The notes: generated by a model not told the origin, from the sequence alone. A stretch of 64,000 nt of DNA from Arthrobacter sp. ISL-65 (GCF_018613795.1 NZ_JAGGPN010000015.1:62001-126000); one strand, 5' to 3'. Positions 38,214-47,955 are shown, numbered from the stretch's first letter. Numbers and translations are program-made.

Positions 38214-39326
38214 ATGACTCAGACTGCCCATGGCGTCGAATTCACCCAGCAGCTCTCGGCAACCCCGAAGTCTGCTGAGGAGCGTGCAGCCATCCTGGCG
38301 AACCCAGGCTTTGGCGACCACTTCACCGACCACACTGCGATTGTTGACTACACGGTCGACGCCAGCGGCCAGGGCGGATGGCATGATGCGCGGATCGAGG
38401 CCTACGGGCCGATCATGCTGGACCCGTCGGCCGCTGTGCTGCACTACGGGCAGGAAATCTTCGAGGGACTGAAGGCGTACCGCCACGCGGACGGCTCCAT
38501 CTGGAGCTTCCGGCCTGAGGCCAACGCCGCCCGGATGAACAAGTCCGCCCGCCGTCTGGCGCTTCCGGAGATTCCGGCCGAATACTTCCTCGGCGCCATC
38601 CGCGAACTCGTGGCGGCGGACAAGGAATGGGTTCCTGCCGGCGACGGCGAGGCCCTGTACCTGCGCCCGTTCATGATCGCCACCGAGGCATTCCTGGGTG
38701 TGCGGGCAGCGCGTGAGGTGTCATTCCGCGTCATTGCCTCGCCGGCCGGAAACTACTTCGGCGGCGAGCTGAAGCCGATTTCGATCTGGATTTCCCGCGA
38801 ATACGCCAGGGCAGGCCGTGGCGGCACGGGCGCTGCGAAGTGCGGCGGCAACTACGCCGCCTCGCTCATCGCGCAGCAGGAGGCCGAGGCGAACGGCTGC
38901 AAGCAGGTGCTGTTCCTGGACCAGTTCAACGACAATGCCGTTGAGGAACTGGGCGGAATGAACGTCTTCTTCGTCATGAAGGACGGCTCCCTGGTGACGC
39001 CCGCGCTGAGCGGCACCATCCTCGAGGGCGTGACCCGCTCGTCGATCATGCAGGTCGCCAAGGACATGGGCCGCGAGGTGACCGAGCGGAAGATCACCCT
39101 GGATGAATGGCGCGACGGCGTCGCCACCGGCGGCATCTCCGAGGTCTTCGCCTGTGGCACCGCCGCGGTCATCACGCCCATCGGCGTTCTCAAGGACGCC
39201 ACGGAGTACATCGGCTCCGAGGACGCAAAGGCAGGCGAGACCACCATGGCTATCCGCAAGCAGCTGCTCGGCATCCAGACCGGCGCCGTCGCGGACACCC
39301 ACGGCTGGCTGACCCGGCTCGCCTGA
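38214..39326 (+). CDS. ilvE: Branched-chain amino acid aminotransferase
   Basis: This 370-aa fold-type IV PLP enzyme transfers amino groups between glutamate and the branched-chain keto acids, the last step for Val, Leu and Ile. The PLP lysine is in AAKCGGNYAASLIAQ, near residue 209; DQFNDNAVEELGGMNVFFV and GITRSSIM-like GVTRSSIMQVAKDMG are family blocks. The ATG has GGAGG 5 nt upstream. It follows leuB in the same direction after a 100-bp spacer. A GC-rich stem-loop follows. Confidence 0.97.
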   Translation: MTQTAHGVEFTQQLSATPKSAEERAAILANPGFGDHFTDHTAIVDYTVDASGQGGWHDARIEAYGPIMLDPSAAVLHYGQEIFEGLKAYRHADGSIWSFRPEANAARMNKSARRLALPEIPAEYFLGAIRELVAADKEWVPAGDGEALYLRPFMIATEAFLGVRAAREVSFRVIASPAGNYFGGELKPISIWISREYARAGRGGTGAAKCGGNYAASLIAQQEAEANGCKQVLFLDQFNDNAVEELGGMNVFFVMKDGSLVTPALSGTILEGVTRSSIMQVAKDMGREVTERKITLDEWRDGVATGGISEVFACGTAAVITPIGVLKDATEYIGSEDAKAGETTMAIRKQLLGIQTGAVADTHGWLTRLA

Positions 39327-39355
39327 GCCGCTTTGGCTAAATAATTTCAAAGCGT

Positions 39356-39412
39356 ACGACGGCGGGTGGCCGGCTGGGCTGTTTCGGCAGCTCACCGGCC
39401 GCCCGCCGTCGT
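39356..39412 (+). terminator. Stem-loop after ilvE
   Basis: ACGACGGCGGG pairs with CCCGCCGTCGT and GGCCGG with CCGGCC, a stem of about 17 bp, 30 bp after ilvE. No U-run is visible. Confidence 0.65.
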
Positions 39413-39459
39413 TCTGCTGTCCGTCTGCTCCCGTTGGTCGCTTGTTCCGGGGTGACAGA

Positions 39460-40266
39460 ATGAAACACGTGAACCAGGACATCACCAGCGCCTTTGCCGG
39501 CAGCAGCCCACTGACGCGTTTCCGCCTCGCGCCCAATCCGGGGCCGATGAGCCTGGAGGGGACCAACTCCTACATCGTCGGGGAGTCTGGCCATGCGGCC
39601 ATGGTGGTGGTTGATCCGGGTCCGCTTGATGAGGCTCACCTTCAGGCGCTGGCGGCGGCCGGACCCGTGGAGCTCATCCTGATCACGCACCGGCACGCGG
39701 ACCACACCGCCGGTTCGGCCCGTCTCGCGGAAATCACCGGCGCGCCCGTCCGGGCCGCCGCTTCCGAGCATTGCCACGGGGGAGCCGTGCTGCAGTCCGG
39801 GGAAACGATCGCTGCCGGCGGGACAGAGATCCGGGTGGTTTCCACGCCGGGGCACACCTCCGACTCCGTCTGCTTCCATCTGCCCCTTGACGGACCCGCC
39901 GGCTCCGTACTGACCGGCGATACCATCCTGGGCCGGGGGACCACCGTGCTGGACCATCCGGACGGCACGCTGGCCGACTACCTCACTTCCCTCGACCGGC
40001 TGGAGCGGCTGGGGCCGGCCACCGTTCTGCCTGCCCACGGCCCCGTCCTGCCCGCGCTCGACGCGGTGGTCCGCGCCTACCGTGACCACCGGCTGGACAG
40101 GCTCGCCCAGATCCGGACGGCCCTCGCCGGCCTGGGGCCGGACGCAGCCGTAGGTGACGTGACCAGCGTTGTTTATGCCGACGTCGACCCTTCCGTCCGG
40201 CGCGCGGCGGAAAATTCGGTGGCGGCACAGCTGGAATACCTGCGCCTCCTGAGGCAGAGGGGCTGA
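39460..40266 (+). CDS. MBL-fold metallohydrolase (LACTB2-like)
   Basis: This 268-aa metallo-beta-lactamase-fold protein has the zinc motif ITHRHADHTAGS, then ETIAAGGTEIRVVSTPGHTSDSVCFHLP and VLTGDTILGRGTTVL. A C-terminal helical part carries the last ligand region (VLPAHGPVLPALDAVV). Such proteins may be hydrolases or endoribonucleases. The ATG at 39460 (MKHVNQDITSAF) follows GGGGTGA; a GTG three codons later is an alternative. The substrate is unknown. Confidence 0.88.
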   Translation: MKHVNQDITSAFAGSSPLTRFRLAPNPGPMSLEGTNSYIVGESGHAAMVVVDPGPLDEAHLQALAAAGPVELILITHRHADHTAGSARLAEITGAPVRAAASEHCHGGAVLQSGETIAAGGTEIRVVSTPGHTSDSVCFHLPLDGPAGSVLTGDTILGRGTTVLDHPDGTLADYLTSLDRLERLGPATVLPAHGPVLPALDAVVRAYRDHRLDRLAQIRTALAGLGPDAAVGDVTSVVYADVDPSVRRAAENSVAAQLEYLRLLRQRG

Positions 40267-40271
40267 GACTG

Positions 40272-40277
40272 TAGGCT
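40272..40277 (+). promoter_or_regulatory. -10 box of the FAH-family gene; leaderless start predicted
   Basis: TAGGCT ends 7 nt before the ATG at 40285, only 5 bp after the upstream stop codon, suggesting an independent leaderless promoter between closely packed genes. Confidence 0.5.
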
Positions 40278-40284
40278 TGGAGCC

Positions 40285-41061
40285 ATGCGTATTGCCCGGT
40301 TTGTAGTCGATTCTGATCCCCTTTACGGCGTTGTTGAAGGCCAGCCCGGCAGTGAGGAAATCACTGTCATCAACGGCGATCCGTTCTTCAACGGTGTGGA
40401 ACGCACCGCCGTACGGCACAAGCTGGAGGATGTCCGCCTGCTGGCGCCCATCATTCCGCGCAGCAAGGTGATTGGCGTCGGGCGGAACTTTGTAGAGCAC
40501 GCCCACGAGCTCGGCAATGAGGTGCCCCAGCAGCCGCTGCTGTTCCTGAAGCCCAACACGTCCGTGGTGGGTCCGAACGATCCTGTTGTTCTGCCGGAGT
40601 TCTCCGAGGAGGTCTCCTTCGAGGCGGAGCTGTGCGTCGTCATCGGCCGCATCTGCAAGGACGTGCCTGAGGAGCGCGCCGACGATGTGATCTTCGGATA
40701 CACCTGCGGCAACGACCTCACCGCCCGCGACGTCCAAAAGACAGACCTGCAGTGGGCGCGGGCCAAGGGCTTCGATACTTCCGCGCCGCTTGGACCATGG
40801 ATCGAAACCGAACTTGATCCCGAGGACCTGTCCATCAAGGGCCGGCTCAACGGCGAACTTCGCCAGGACGGCAGCACCACCCAGATGATCCGCGGCGTCC
40901 GCGAGCTGGTCTCCATCGTCTCCAGCGCGTTCACTCTGCTGCCCGGGGATGTCATCATGACCGGCACCCCCGCAGGCGTGGGCCTCGTCCAGGCCGGCGA
41001 CCGGTACGAAGTGGAGATCGAGGGCATCGGCCGTCTGTCGAACCCCATCGTCCGCCGCTAG
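40285..41061 (+). CDS. Fumarylacetoacetate hydrolase family protein
   Basis: This 258-aa FAH-fold protein has the metal-binding segment [40 protein letters not shown] and the family C-terminus [38 protein letters not shown]. Family members cleave C-C bonds in beta-diketo acids or act as oxaloacetate decarboxylases or acylpyruvate hydrolases. It precedes gltX by 59 bp. The precise substrate is unknown. Confidence 0.92.
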   Translation: MRIARFVVDSDPLYGVVEGQPGSEEITVINGDPFFNGVERTAVRHKLEDVRLLAPIIPRSKVIGVGRNFVEHAHELGNEVPQQPLLFLKPNTSVVGPNDPVVLPEFSEEVSFEAELCVVIGRICKDVPEERADDVIFGYTCGNDLTARDVQKTDLQWARAKGFDTSAPLGPWIETELDPEDLSIKGRLNGELRQDGSTTQMIRGVRELVSIVSSAFTLLPGDVIMTGTPAGVGLVQAGDRYEVEIEGIGRLSNPIVRR

Positions 41062-41120
41062 CCGCGGACGGGGCAGCCGGGCAGGGGCAGGGGCGCCCGG
41101 TTGGTAAAGTTGGTATCACT

Positions 41121-42632
41121 ATGACTACCCCCTCCGCCGCTCCTGCTGCCATTCCTGCCGTCACCGCCGAAACGCCCGTCCGCGTCCGCTTCTGCCCCTC
41201 ACCCACGGGTACCCCGCACGTCGGGCTGATCCGCACGGCGCTGTTCAACTGGGCCTACGCCCGCCACACCGGCGGCAAGATGATCTTCCGCATCGAGGAC
41301 ACGGACTCGGCACGCGACAGCGAGGAAAGCTACCTCCAGCTGCTGGATGCCCTGAAGTGGCTCGGCATCGACTGGGACGAGGGCGTCGAGGTGGGCGGGC
41401 CCCACACGCCGTACCGCCAGTCGCAGCGGAGCGAGCTGTACCAGGACGTCGTCGCCAAGCTCCGGGCAGGCGGCCACATCTACGAGTCCTACTCGACGCC
41501 GGATGAGATCGAAGCGCGCCACCGCGCCGCCGGGCGGGACCCGAAGCTGGGCTACGACGGCTTTGACCGCGACCTCAGCGACGAACAGGTCGCGGCGTTC
41601 AAGGCCGAGGGCCGGGAAGCCGTGCTGCGCCTGCGGATGCCGGACGAGGACATCACGTTCACCGACCTGGTCCGTGGCGAGATCACGTTCAAGGCCGGCT
41701 CTGTCCCGGACTTCGCCGTGGTGCGTGCCAACGGTGCACCGCTTTACACGCTGGTCAACCCTGTGGACGACGCGCTCATGGGGATCACGCACGTTCTCCG
41801 CGGCGAGGACCTGCTCAGCTCCACGCCGCGGCAGATCGCACTGTACCGGGCGCTGTATGCGGTGGGCGTTGCAGAATACATGCCGGAGTTCGGTCACCTG
41901 CCCTACGTTATGGGCCAGGGCAACAAGAAGCTCTCCAAGCGCGACCCGGAATCAAGCCTCTTCCTGCACCGGGAGCGCGGCTTCATCCCCGAGGGGCTGC
42001 TGAACTACCTTTCCCTGCTCGGCTGGTCCCTGAGCGCCGACGAGGATATCTTCACGGTGGAACAGCTGGTGAAGAACTTCGACATCCACGATGTCCTGGC
42101 CAACCCGGCCCGGTTCGACCTCAAGAAGGCCGAAGCGATCAACGGAACACACGTCCGGCTGCTGGACCCTGCGGTCTTCCGCGAGCGGCTGGTCCCGTAC
42201 CTCCGGCACGCCGGCCTGGTGGGGGAGATCCTTACCGACCGCCAGGAGGAGATCCTGACGGAGTCCGCGCCGCTGGTCCAGGAGCGGATCACCCTCCTCG
42301 GCGAAGCCCCGGAGATGCTGGCGTTCCTGTTCAAGGCCGATGACGCGATCGACGTCGCCGCCGACGCCCGCAAGGGCCTGCCGGAGAACGTCACCGAGGT
42401 TCTTGATGCGGCGCTGGCTGCCCTCGAGCCCATCGGCGACTGGACCGCTGAAAACATCCAGTCCGCGCTGAAGCAGGCGCTGGTGGAAGATTTGGGGATC
42501 AAGCCCCGGCTCGCGTTCGGTCCCGTGCGCACCGCGATCTCCGGCCGCCGGATCTCGCCGCCGCTGTTCGAGTCCATGGTCATCCTGGGCAAGGAATCGT
42601 CCCTGGCGCGCCTGCGCGCTTTCCGCGGCTGA
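41121..42632 (+). CDS. gltX: Glutamyl-tRNA synthetase
   Basis: This 503-aa class Ib synthetase has the HIGH-like motif [37 protein letters not shown] and the KMSKS-equivalent [12 protein letters not shown]. It charges tRNA-Glu; because actinobacteria often lack GlnRS, it may also load tRNA-Gln for amidation by GatCAB (inference). Both tRNA-Gln and tRNA-Glu genes lie about 1 kb downstream. Its stop overlaps the next start (TGATG), coupling it to the HAD gene. Confidence 0.96.
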   Translation: MTTPSAAPAAIPAVTAETPVRVRFCPSPTGTPHVGLIRTALFNWAYARHTGGKMIFRIEDTDSARDSEESYLQLLDALKWLGIDWDEGVEVGGPHTPYRQSQRSELYQDVVAKLRAGGHIYESYSTPDEIEARHRAAGRDPKLGYDGFDRDLSDEQVAAFKAEGREAVLRLRMPDEDITFTDLVRGEITFKAGSVPDFAVVRANGAPLYTLVNPVDDALMGITHVLRGEDLLSSTPRQIALYRALYAVGVAEYMPEFGHLPYVMGQGNKKLSKRDPESSLFLHRERGFIPEGLLNYLSLLGWSLSADEDIFTVEQLVKNFDIHDVLANPARFDLKKAEAINGTHVRLLDPAVFRERLVPYLRHAGLVGEILTDRQEEILTESAPLVQERITLLGEAPEMLAFLFKADDAIDVAADARKGLPENVTEVLDAALAALEPIGDWTAENIQSALKQALVEDLGIKPRLAFGPVRTAISGRRISPPLFESMVILGKESSLARLRAFRG

Positions 42633-43384
42633 TGTCACACCCAGCAGTGGAAACCGCCGTCCTGTCCCGCAGCCTCGGCGCGGTCAGCGGTGTCCTGTTC
42701 GACATTGACGACACCCTTGTGGACCTTGCCTACGCCATGACCACGGCGCTGCGGGACGCCAGCGAACACCTCCTGCCCGGCCTGGACCAGGCCGGGTGGG
42801 AGAAAGTGGGGCGGATCTTCACACACGAGACGACCCACTACTACGACCGTTACCTTGCCGGTGAGCTGACCTTCAACGAGCAGAGACTGCTCCGGGGCCG
42901 CGCTGCCCTGGGCCACTTCGGCGTCGAAATGGGCGAGGGGGAGGAGTCGCACAACTGGCTCAGCACCTACTCGCGGCTGCAGCCCAGCTACGTCAAGGCC
43001 TATGAAGATGTCCTGCCGTTCCTCGACGCCTTGGACCAGGCCGGTATTCCTTATGGTGCCGTGAGTAACAACGTGCACGACTACCAGCGGGTGAAGCTGG
43101 ACAGCGCCGGCCTGGAACGCATCCGGTTCCTCGTGGGCACCGATACGGTCGGTGTCCCCAAGCCGGACCCCGCCATCTACCTCGAGGGCGTCCGGCTGAT
43201 CGGCAGCACTCCCGCCACCACGCTCTACATCGGGGACAACCGGCTCCTGGACGCCGAGGGCTCGACGGCGGCAGGACTGCTGGGCATCTGGCTGAACCGC
43301 AGCGGGGAGCAGGCTCCGGGTTTCCAGGGGCAGGAGATTGCCTCGCTGCTGGAACTGCTGGCTCTGCCAGCCGGGTCCAGCTAG
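42632..43384 (+). CDS. HAD family hydrolase
   Basis: This 250-aa haloacid-dehalogenase-fold phosphatase has the nucleophile motif VLFDIDDTLVDLAYAM (first Asp near residue 22), motif II region IPYGAVSNNVHDYQ, the lysine in VGVPKPDPAIYLEGVRLIG and the acidic motif TLYIGDNRLLDAEGSTAAG. The domain order suits a subfamily I phosphatase. Translation is coupled to gltX through a TGATG overlap. The substrate is unknown. Confidence 0.92.
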   Translation: MSHPAVETAVLSRSLGAVSGVLFDIDDTLVDLAYAMTTALRDASEHLLPGLDQAGWEKVGRIFTHETTHYYDRYLAGELTFNEQRLLRGRAALGHFGVEMGEGEESHNWLSTYSRLQPSYVKAYEDVLPFLDALDQAGIPYGAVSNNVHDYQRVKLDSAGLERIRFLVGTDTVGVPKPDPAIYLEGVRLIGSTPATTLYIGDNRLLDAEGSTAAGLLGIWLNRSGEQAPGFQGQEIASLLELLALPAGSS

Positions 43385-43452
43385 CGGCCGGGCCCGTTGC
43401 CTGCGCCCGTCACGGCGTTCTGAAAGTGTGGCGCAGGTAACGGCCTGCCGAT

Positions 43453-43481
43453 TTGTGCGGGGCAAAACTCTCGGGTAGAGT
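43453..43481 (+). promoter_or_regulatory. Promoter of tRNA-Gln
   Basis: TTGTGC and TAGAGT are separated by exactly 17 bp, 64 bp before the tRNA-Gln gene. Nothing else is recognised between 43385 and 43452. Confidence 0.6.
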
Positions 43482-43545
43482 AATTACTCGTGCTGAGGGG
43501 CACGGAGCGAAAGATAAAGACTTTCGACCGGCCCGAAAGTGCCCA

Positions 43546-43617
43546 TGGGATATGGTGTAATTGGCAACACTACGGTTTCTGGTACCGTCATTCTAGGTTC
43601 GAGTCCTGGTATCCCAG
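43546..43617 (+). tRNA. tRNA-Gln (anticodon CUG)
   Basis: This is a 72-nt tRNA. The acceptor is TGGGATA / TATCCCA with discriminator G. The anticodon arm ACGGT-TTCTGGT-ACCGT gives CUG, reading CAG. The T arm is CTAGGTTCGAGTCCTGG. Confidence 0.95.
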
Positions 43618-43748
43618 CTCTGAATCTCTACGGATTTTCCGCAGAAGTTCAGGCCGTTGCGAATCGAAAATCATCGATTTGGAACAAACCAAAATGTGTG
43701 AAACACTAATTTGGCTCGATTGGCGGATACGCTGATCGTGAAGTACAC
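43618..43748. other. Spacer between tRNA-Gln and tRNA-Glu
   Basis: This 131-bp AT-richer spacer has no recognisable gene. It contains no clear terminator, so the two tRNAs may be co-transcribed, or tRNA-Glu may use a promoter that I cannot define. Confidence 0.5.
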
Positions 43749-43821
43749 GGCCCCATCGTATAGCGGCCTAGTACGCTGCCCTCTCACGGCGGTAACGCGG
43801 GTTCGAATCCCGCTGGGGTCA
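43749..43821 (+). tRNA. tRNA-Glu (anticodon CUC)
   Basis: This is a 73-nt tRNA. The acceptor is GGCCCCA / TGGGGTC (one G-U) with discriminator A. The anticodon arm CTGCC-CTCTCAC-GGCGG gives CUC, reading GAG. The T arm is GCGGGTTCGAATCCCGC. Confidence 0.95.
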
Positions 43822-43826
43822 CAAGT

Positions 43827-43860
43827 AACCGGCTCCGGGCAACAGCCCGGGGCCGGTTTT
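43827..43860 (+). terminator. Terminator after tRNA-Glu
   Basis: AACCGGCTCCGGGC and GCCCGGGGCCGGTT form a 14-bp stem with a 4-nt loop, followed by TTGCTTTT. Confidence 0.85.
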
Positions 43861-43951
43861 GCTTTTCCGGAAAATCCCGTATGCGCCCTGAGTGTTTAGC
43901 GGCCGCCAATGCGCGGGTCCGAAACCAGGCCTGAACTGGCATGATGAGGCT

Positions 43952-45748
43952 GTGACCTCCGACCGGATCCCGCCAACCCAAGGCCAGGACATGGAAACGC
44001 AGCCCGCCGGCGTGCGCCTCCTTGAGGACGTCCGCCGCGGTCTGGCAGCTGTCTCGTTGCCGCTGGCCCTGCCGACGGCCGAACAGGCGCGGCTGGAGAT
44101 CCGGAACTCCGTGGCCCAGCTCGATGACTACGTCCTGCCCCGCTACCGCAGCCTTGACGCTCCGCTGTTGGCCGTCGTCGGCGGTTCGACAGGCGCCGGC
44201 AAGTCGACACTCGTGAACGCGCTCGTAGGCCATCCGGTCACACGTGCCGGCGCCATCCGGCCCACCACCCGCCAGCCCATCCTGCTGCACCATCCCTCGG
44301 AAGCTGACTGGTTCGAGGACCAGCGGGTACTGCCCGGACTCAGCCGGATCCGCGGAACCGTCGTCCCAGCCGCCGCTACGCCTGCTGCTACTGTTGCGCC
44401 CGCCGGTGTGGCCGGACCGTCAACGGACACCGCGCCCGTCACATCATTGGTCCTCGTGGGCGAGCCCGCCGTGCCTGCGGGCATTGCACTGCTTGATGCT
44501 CCGGACGTGGACTCCATCTCCGACGAGAACCGCAGGCTCGCCGGGCAGCTGCTGGCGGCCGCCGACCTGTGGATCTTCGTGACCACCGCAAACCGCTACG
44601 CTGACGCCGTTCCGTGGAAGCTGCTGCTGAACGCGGCGTCGAGGGACATCATGGTGGCGGTGGTCCTCGACCGCGTGCCGCCGGCGGCGGAAGCCGAAGT
44701 GAGCGAGGACCTGCGCAGCATGCTGGCCAGGGAAGGCCTTGGTGCCGCCCGCCTGTTTGTCATCCCGGAGGTCGCCCTCGGCAGCTCCGGCATGCTGCCG
44801 GCGGAAACCGTGGAACCCCTGAAAGCCTGGCTCCGCGGCCTTGCCGACGACACCGCTGCCCGCGCTGACATCGCAAGGCGGACGCTGCACGGCGCAATAC
44901 GGGACCTTGGCCAACGCGTGGGCCGCATTGCCGACGCCGCCAAGGAGCAGGGCCGCGCGGTAACCCTGCTGGGCGACGACGTACGGGCCGCCTACCAGGA
45001 CGCGGGCACCCGGATCATCGACGCCACCAAGGACGGGGCGCTCCTGCGCGGCGAGGTCCTGGCCCGCTGGCAGGATTTTGTGGGAACGGGTGAGTTCTTC
45101 CGCAGCCTGGAGCAGAACGTCGGGCGGCTCCGCGACCGGCTTGGGGCGTTTTTCCGCGGCGAGCCTGCGCCCGCAGTGGAAGTGGAAACCGCCATTGAGA
45201 CGGGGCTCCATGCCGTCATAGTGGATGAAGCTGCCAAGGCGGCGGAGGACGCAGACCAGCGCTGGCGCTCGGATCCGGCGGGCCGGCAGCTCCTGGGCAC
45301 TGACGACCTCTCGGGTACGAGCCCCGGCTTTGCGGACCTCGTGGCGGCGGAAATACGCGACTGGCAGGCCGGCCTCATGGAACTGATCAGGACCGAGGGA
45401 CAGGACAAGCGGACCCAGGCGCGCTGGCTCTCCTTCGGCATCAACGGCCTGGGCGCCGCCCTGATGATCGTGGTTTTTTCCATGACTGCTGGCCTAACCG
45501 GCCTTGAGATCGGCGTCGCCGGAGGGACCGCCGTCGTGGGCCAGAAACTGCTCGAAGCCGTCTTCGGCGAGGACGCCGTACGCCGGCTCGCACGTACCGC
45601 ACGTGACGATTTGAGCAGCAGGTGCCGAAGCCTGCTGGCGGTGGAGCAGGAGCGCTTCCTGGACCGGCTGGCCCCGGAAGCCGGGCAGGCCGCCGTCGGG
45701 CTTGCCGAACATGCGCGGGCGCTTACACGGCTGGCGGACGCCACGTGA
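43952..45748 (+). CDS. Dynamin-like GTPase, first of a pair
   Basis: This large GTPase (598 aa) has P-loop VVGGSTGAGKSTLVNALVG near residues 74-90, a switch region RPTTRQPILLHHP and G3-like LLDAPDVDSISDENR. A hydrophobic segment pair near the C-terminus (GINGLGAALMIVVFSMTAGLTGLEIGVAGGTAVVG) could insert into or lean on the membrane. Helical regions between resemble bacterial dynamin-like proteins. The start is GTG at 43952 (VTSDRIPPTQGQD), with a CATGAT box 6 nt upstream suggesting leaderless transcription; ATG at 43991 is an alternative. It overlaps the next GTPase gene by 4 bp. It probably acts in membrane remodelling or stress protection. Confidence 0.82.
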   Translation: MTSDRIPPTQGQDMETQPAGVRLLEDVRRGLAAVSLPLALPTAEQARLEIRNSVAQLDDYVLPRYRSLDAPLLAVVGGSTGAGKSTLVNALVGHPVTRAGAIRPTTRQPILLHHPSEADWFEDQRVLPGLSRIRGTVVPAAATPAATVAPAGVAGPSTDTAPVTSLVLVGEPAVPAGIALLDAPDVDSISDENRRLAGQLLAAADLWIFVTTANRYADAVPWKLLLNAASRDIMVAVVLDRVPPAAEAEVSEDLRSMLAREGLGAARLFVIPEVALGSSGMLPAETVEPLKAWLRGLADDTAARADIARRTLHGAIRDLGQRVGRIADAAKEQGRAVTLLGDDVRAAYQDAGTRIIDATKDGALLRGEVLARWQDFVGTGEFFRSLEQNVGRLRDRLGAFFRGEPAPAVEVETAIETGLHAVIVDEAAKAAEDADQRWRSDPAGRQLLGTDDLSGTSPGFADLVAAEIRDWQAGLMELIRTEGQDKRTQARWLSFGINGLGAALMIVVFSMTAGLTGLEIGVAGGTAVVGQKLLEAVFGEDAVRRLARTARDDLSSRCRSLLAVEQERFLDRLAPEAGQAAVGLAEHARALTRLADAT

Positions 45749-47358
45749 ACCGTCGGGGGAGGGCGAAGGAAGAGACGCGGCTGCAGGGCCGCCTCGAGGC
45801 TTTGGGCAAGGCCCGGGAACTGGCCGAAGGCGTGCTTCCCGATACTGCCCTCGAGGACGTCCTCGGGGTGCTGGAACGTGCCAGGTCGCGGCGGGCGCTC
45901 TCCGCCGACCATACGGTGGTGGGCTTCTTCGGGGCGACCGGAAGCGGAAAATCCACCCTGTTCAACGCCGTGAACGGCGCTGAAATCGCGACGGCGGCGG
46001 CGCGACGGCCCACCACATCCGAACCTTTGGCGAGTGTGTGGGGCGCCGACGGCAGTGAGCCGCTGCTGGACTGGCTGGATGTTCGTGCCCGCCACCATGC
46101 AGATGCTGTGGACGGGTTCGCGGACGAGGACACCGGGCTTATTCTGCTGGACTTGCCCGACTTCGACTCGACGCGCATCGCCAACCGGGAGATCGTGCAG
46201 CGGCTGGTGGGGATGGTGGACGTCCTGGTCTGGGTACTGGACCCGCAAAAGTACGCCGACGCCGCCGTCCACAACGGCTTCCTGGTGCCGCTGGCATCAC
46301 ACGGCGCCGTCACGCTGGTGGTGCTCAACCAGGTGGACAGGCTTCCGGCAGGGGATGTCGCGCCGGTGCTGGAGTCGCTGCGGGGACTCCTGGCGCGCGA
46401 CGGGCTGGGCAAGGTCCAGGTCCTGGCGGCCTCCGCGCTGACCGGAGCTGGAGTAGAGGGCGTCAGAGCCGCCGTCCGCCGCGTGGTTTCGCAGCGGGAA
46501 GCGCTGTCACTGCGGCTTTCCGCGGACGTGACCAAGGCGGCGGCGCAGCTGGAGGAAGCGGCGGGCCGCGGGGATGCCGCCGGCGTGAGGGGCGGGACGG
46601 TGGCCCGGCTTGCCGATGAACTGGCGACGGCGGCCAACGTACCCCTCGTGGCCGATGCAGTGTCCGCGTCCTACCGAATCGAGTCCACCCGGCGCACGGG
46701 ATGGCCGGTGACGCGGTGGCTTGTGCGTTTCAGGCCTGATCCACTCCGCCGGCTCAACCTGCGCCGCAACGCCAGCGCCGAGGTGAACCGGACGTCCCTG
46801 CCGCCCGTCGGGGCTCCGGAGCGCGCGCGGACCGATGCTGCGGTCCGCCAGTTTGCCGACGCCGCCAGTGACGGTGCCCCGGGCCCCTGGCGCGCCTCCA
46901 TCCGCGCGGCGGCCCGGGCGGGAAGGGACCGGCTGCCTGATGCCCTTGACCAGGCCATCGCCGGGGCTGACCTCGGTGCGGGACGGAGGTCCTGGTGGTG
47001 GGGTGCATTCAACGTGATCCAGTGGCTCGCGCTGCTCGCGGCCGTGGCGGGGTTGGGCTGGCTAGGTGTCCTGGCCGGGCTCGGCTACCTTCAGCTGCCC
47101 GTTCCGGAGGTGCCCCGGGTGGAAGGCTGGCCGGTCCCCACCCTGCTGATTGCCGGCGGAGCTGCGCTGGGGATCCTGCTCGCCGTCACTGCCAAATTCA
47201 TCTCCGCCGGCGTGGCCCGGCGCCGCGGCGCGAGGGCCAGGAAGCGGCTCAACGCCGCCGTGGAAGGGGTAGCTGGCCGGCTTGTTGTGGAACCGGTGGA
47301 GGCCGAGGTCCGGCGCCTTGAGGCGTTCAACGCGGCGCTCCGGGCTGCCGCCGGCTAG
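45745..47358 (+). CDS. Dynamin-like / YfjP-type GTPase, second of a pair
   Basis: This 537-aa GTPase has P-loop GFFGATGSGKSTLFNAVNGAE, RRPTTSEPLASVWG (G2), LILLDLPDFDSTRIANRE (G3) and VTLVVLNQVDRLPAGDV (G4, N-x-x-D). Two C-terminal hydrophobic segments (FNVIQWLALLAAVAGLGWLGVLAG and TLLIAGGAALGILLAVTAKFI) predict membrane insertion. The start is GTG at 45745, overlapping the upstream GTPase stop (GTGA). Paired, co-translated dynamin-like GTPases are known in actinobacteria (for example Streptomyces DynA/DynB and mycobacterial IniA/IniC); orthology to these was not tested. Confidence 0.82.
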   Translation: MNRRGRAKEETRLQGRLEALGKARELAEGVLPDTALEDVLGVLERARSRRALSADHTVVGFFGATGSGKSTLFNAVNGAEIATAAARRPTTSEPLASVWGADGSEPLLDWLDVRARHHADAVDGFADEDTGLILLDLPDFDSTRIANREIVQRLVGMVDVLVWVLDPQKYADAAVHNGFLVPLASHGAVTLVVLNQVDRLPAGDVAPVLESLRGLLARDGLGKVQVLAASALTGAGVEGVRAAVRRVVSQREALSLRLSADVTKAAAQLEEAAGRGDAAGVRGGTVARLADELATAANVPLVADAVSASYRIESTRRTGWPVTRWLVRFRPDPLRRLNLRRNASAEVNRTSLPPVGAPERARTDAAVRQFADAASDGAPGPWRASIRAAARAGRDRLPDALDQAIAGADLGAGRRSWWWGAFNVIQWLALLAAVAGLGWLGVLAGLGYLQLPVPEVPRVEGWPVPTLLIAGGAALGILLAVTAKFISAGVARRRGARARKRLNAAVEGVAGRLVVEPVEAEVRRLEAFNAALRAAAG

Positions 47359-47394
47359 CACCTGATCCGATGCACCTGCCAAGCCCGCGGCCGG

Positions 47395-47949
47395 TCAGCC
47401 GGCTGCCGTCTCCAGTGCTGCGGCGGCGTCCCGGACCTTGATCATGGTGCGGAGGTTTCGGGTGGTGGTGGAGGCTTTGTACTTCGGCTTGGCGGAAAGT
47501 TTGCTGAATGGACTTTCGAGCGTGCCGCCGGCAGGCGCCAGCCAGGCCATGGCCTCGGGGCCCAGACGGTCCTGCTCCACGCCGCCGTCCAGGGCTTCCG
47601 CCGCGGAGAACAGCTCATCCAGTGCGGCCGTGTCCGAGGCCAGCGTGAGGTATGTGTGCGTGCTTTTGTCATCGGCCGGATAGCGGCAAGCCGCAACGAG
47701 TTCCGACACGCGGTCCGAGGTCAGCACCACCACCCAGGCGTCGTAGCCGAAGGCCTTCCGCAGGGTTGTCTCGAATTCCTTTTTGACGGCGGCAGGCTCG
47801 AGTTCGCTGGCCAGCACCACATTGCCGCTGGCCAGCAGCGTCTTCACACCGGTGAACGGTCCCGCCTTCAGGGCGTCCTTGAGGTCCGCCATCTTGATGG
47901 TGATGCCGCCCACGTTGATGCCGCGGAGGAAAACTGCGTAGCTGGCCAT
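47395..47949 (-). CDS. DUF1697 domain-containing protein
   Basis: This 184-aa protein matches the DUF1697 family from its start MASYAVFLRGINVGGITIKMADLKDALKAGPFTGVKTLLASGNVVLAS to KASTTTRNLRTMIKVRDAAA. It is a cytoplasmic protein of unknown function. It is convergent with the GTPase pair. A TAGTCT box ends 6 nt before the ATG and no ribosome site is present, so it appears leaderless. Confidence 0.93.
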   Translation of the reverse strand: MASYAVFLRGINVGGITIKMADLKDALKAGPFTGVKTLLASGNVVLASELEPAAVKKEFETTLRKAFGYDAWVVVLTSDRVSELVAACRYPADDKSTHTYLTLASDTAALDELFSAAEALDGGVEQDRLGPEAMAWLAPAGGTLESPFSKLSAKPKYKASTTTRNLRTMIKVRDAAAALETAAG

Positions 47950-47955
47950 GCGCCC

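Noticed and set aside
43700-43748. Additional tRNA-like segment between tRNA-Gln and tRNA-Glu (TGGCTCGATTGGCGGATACG)
   Set aside because: It resembles a D arm by eye, but no acceptor, anticodon or T arm can be assembled.
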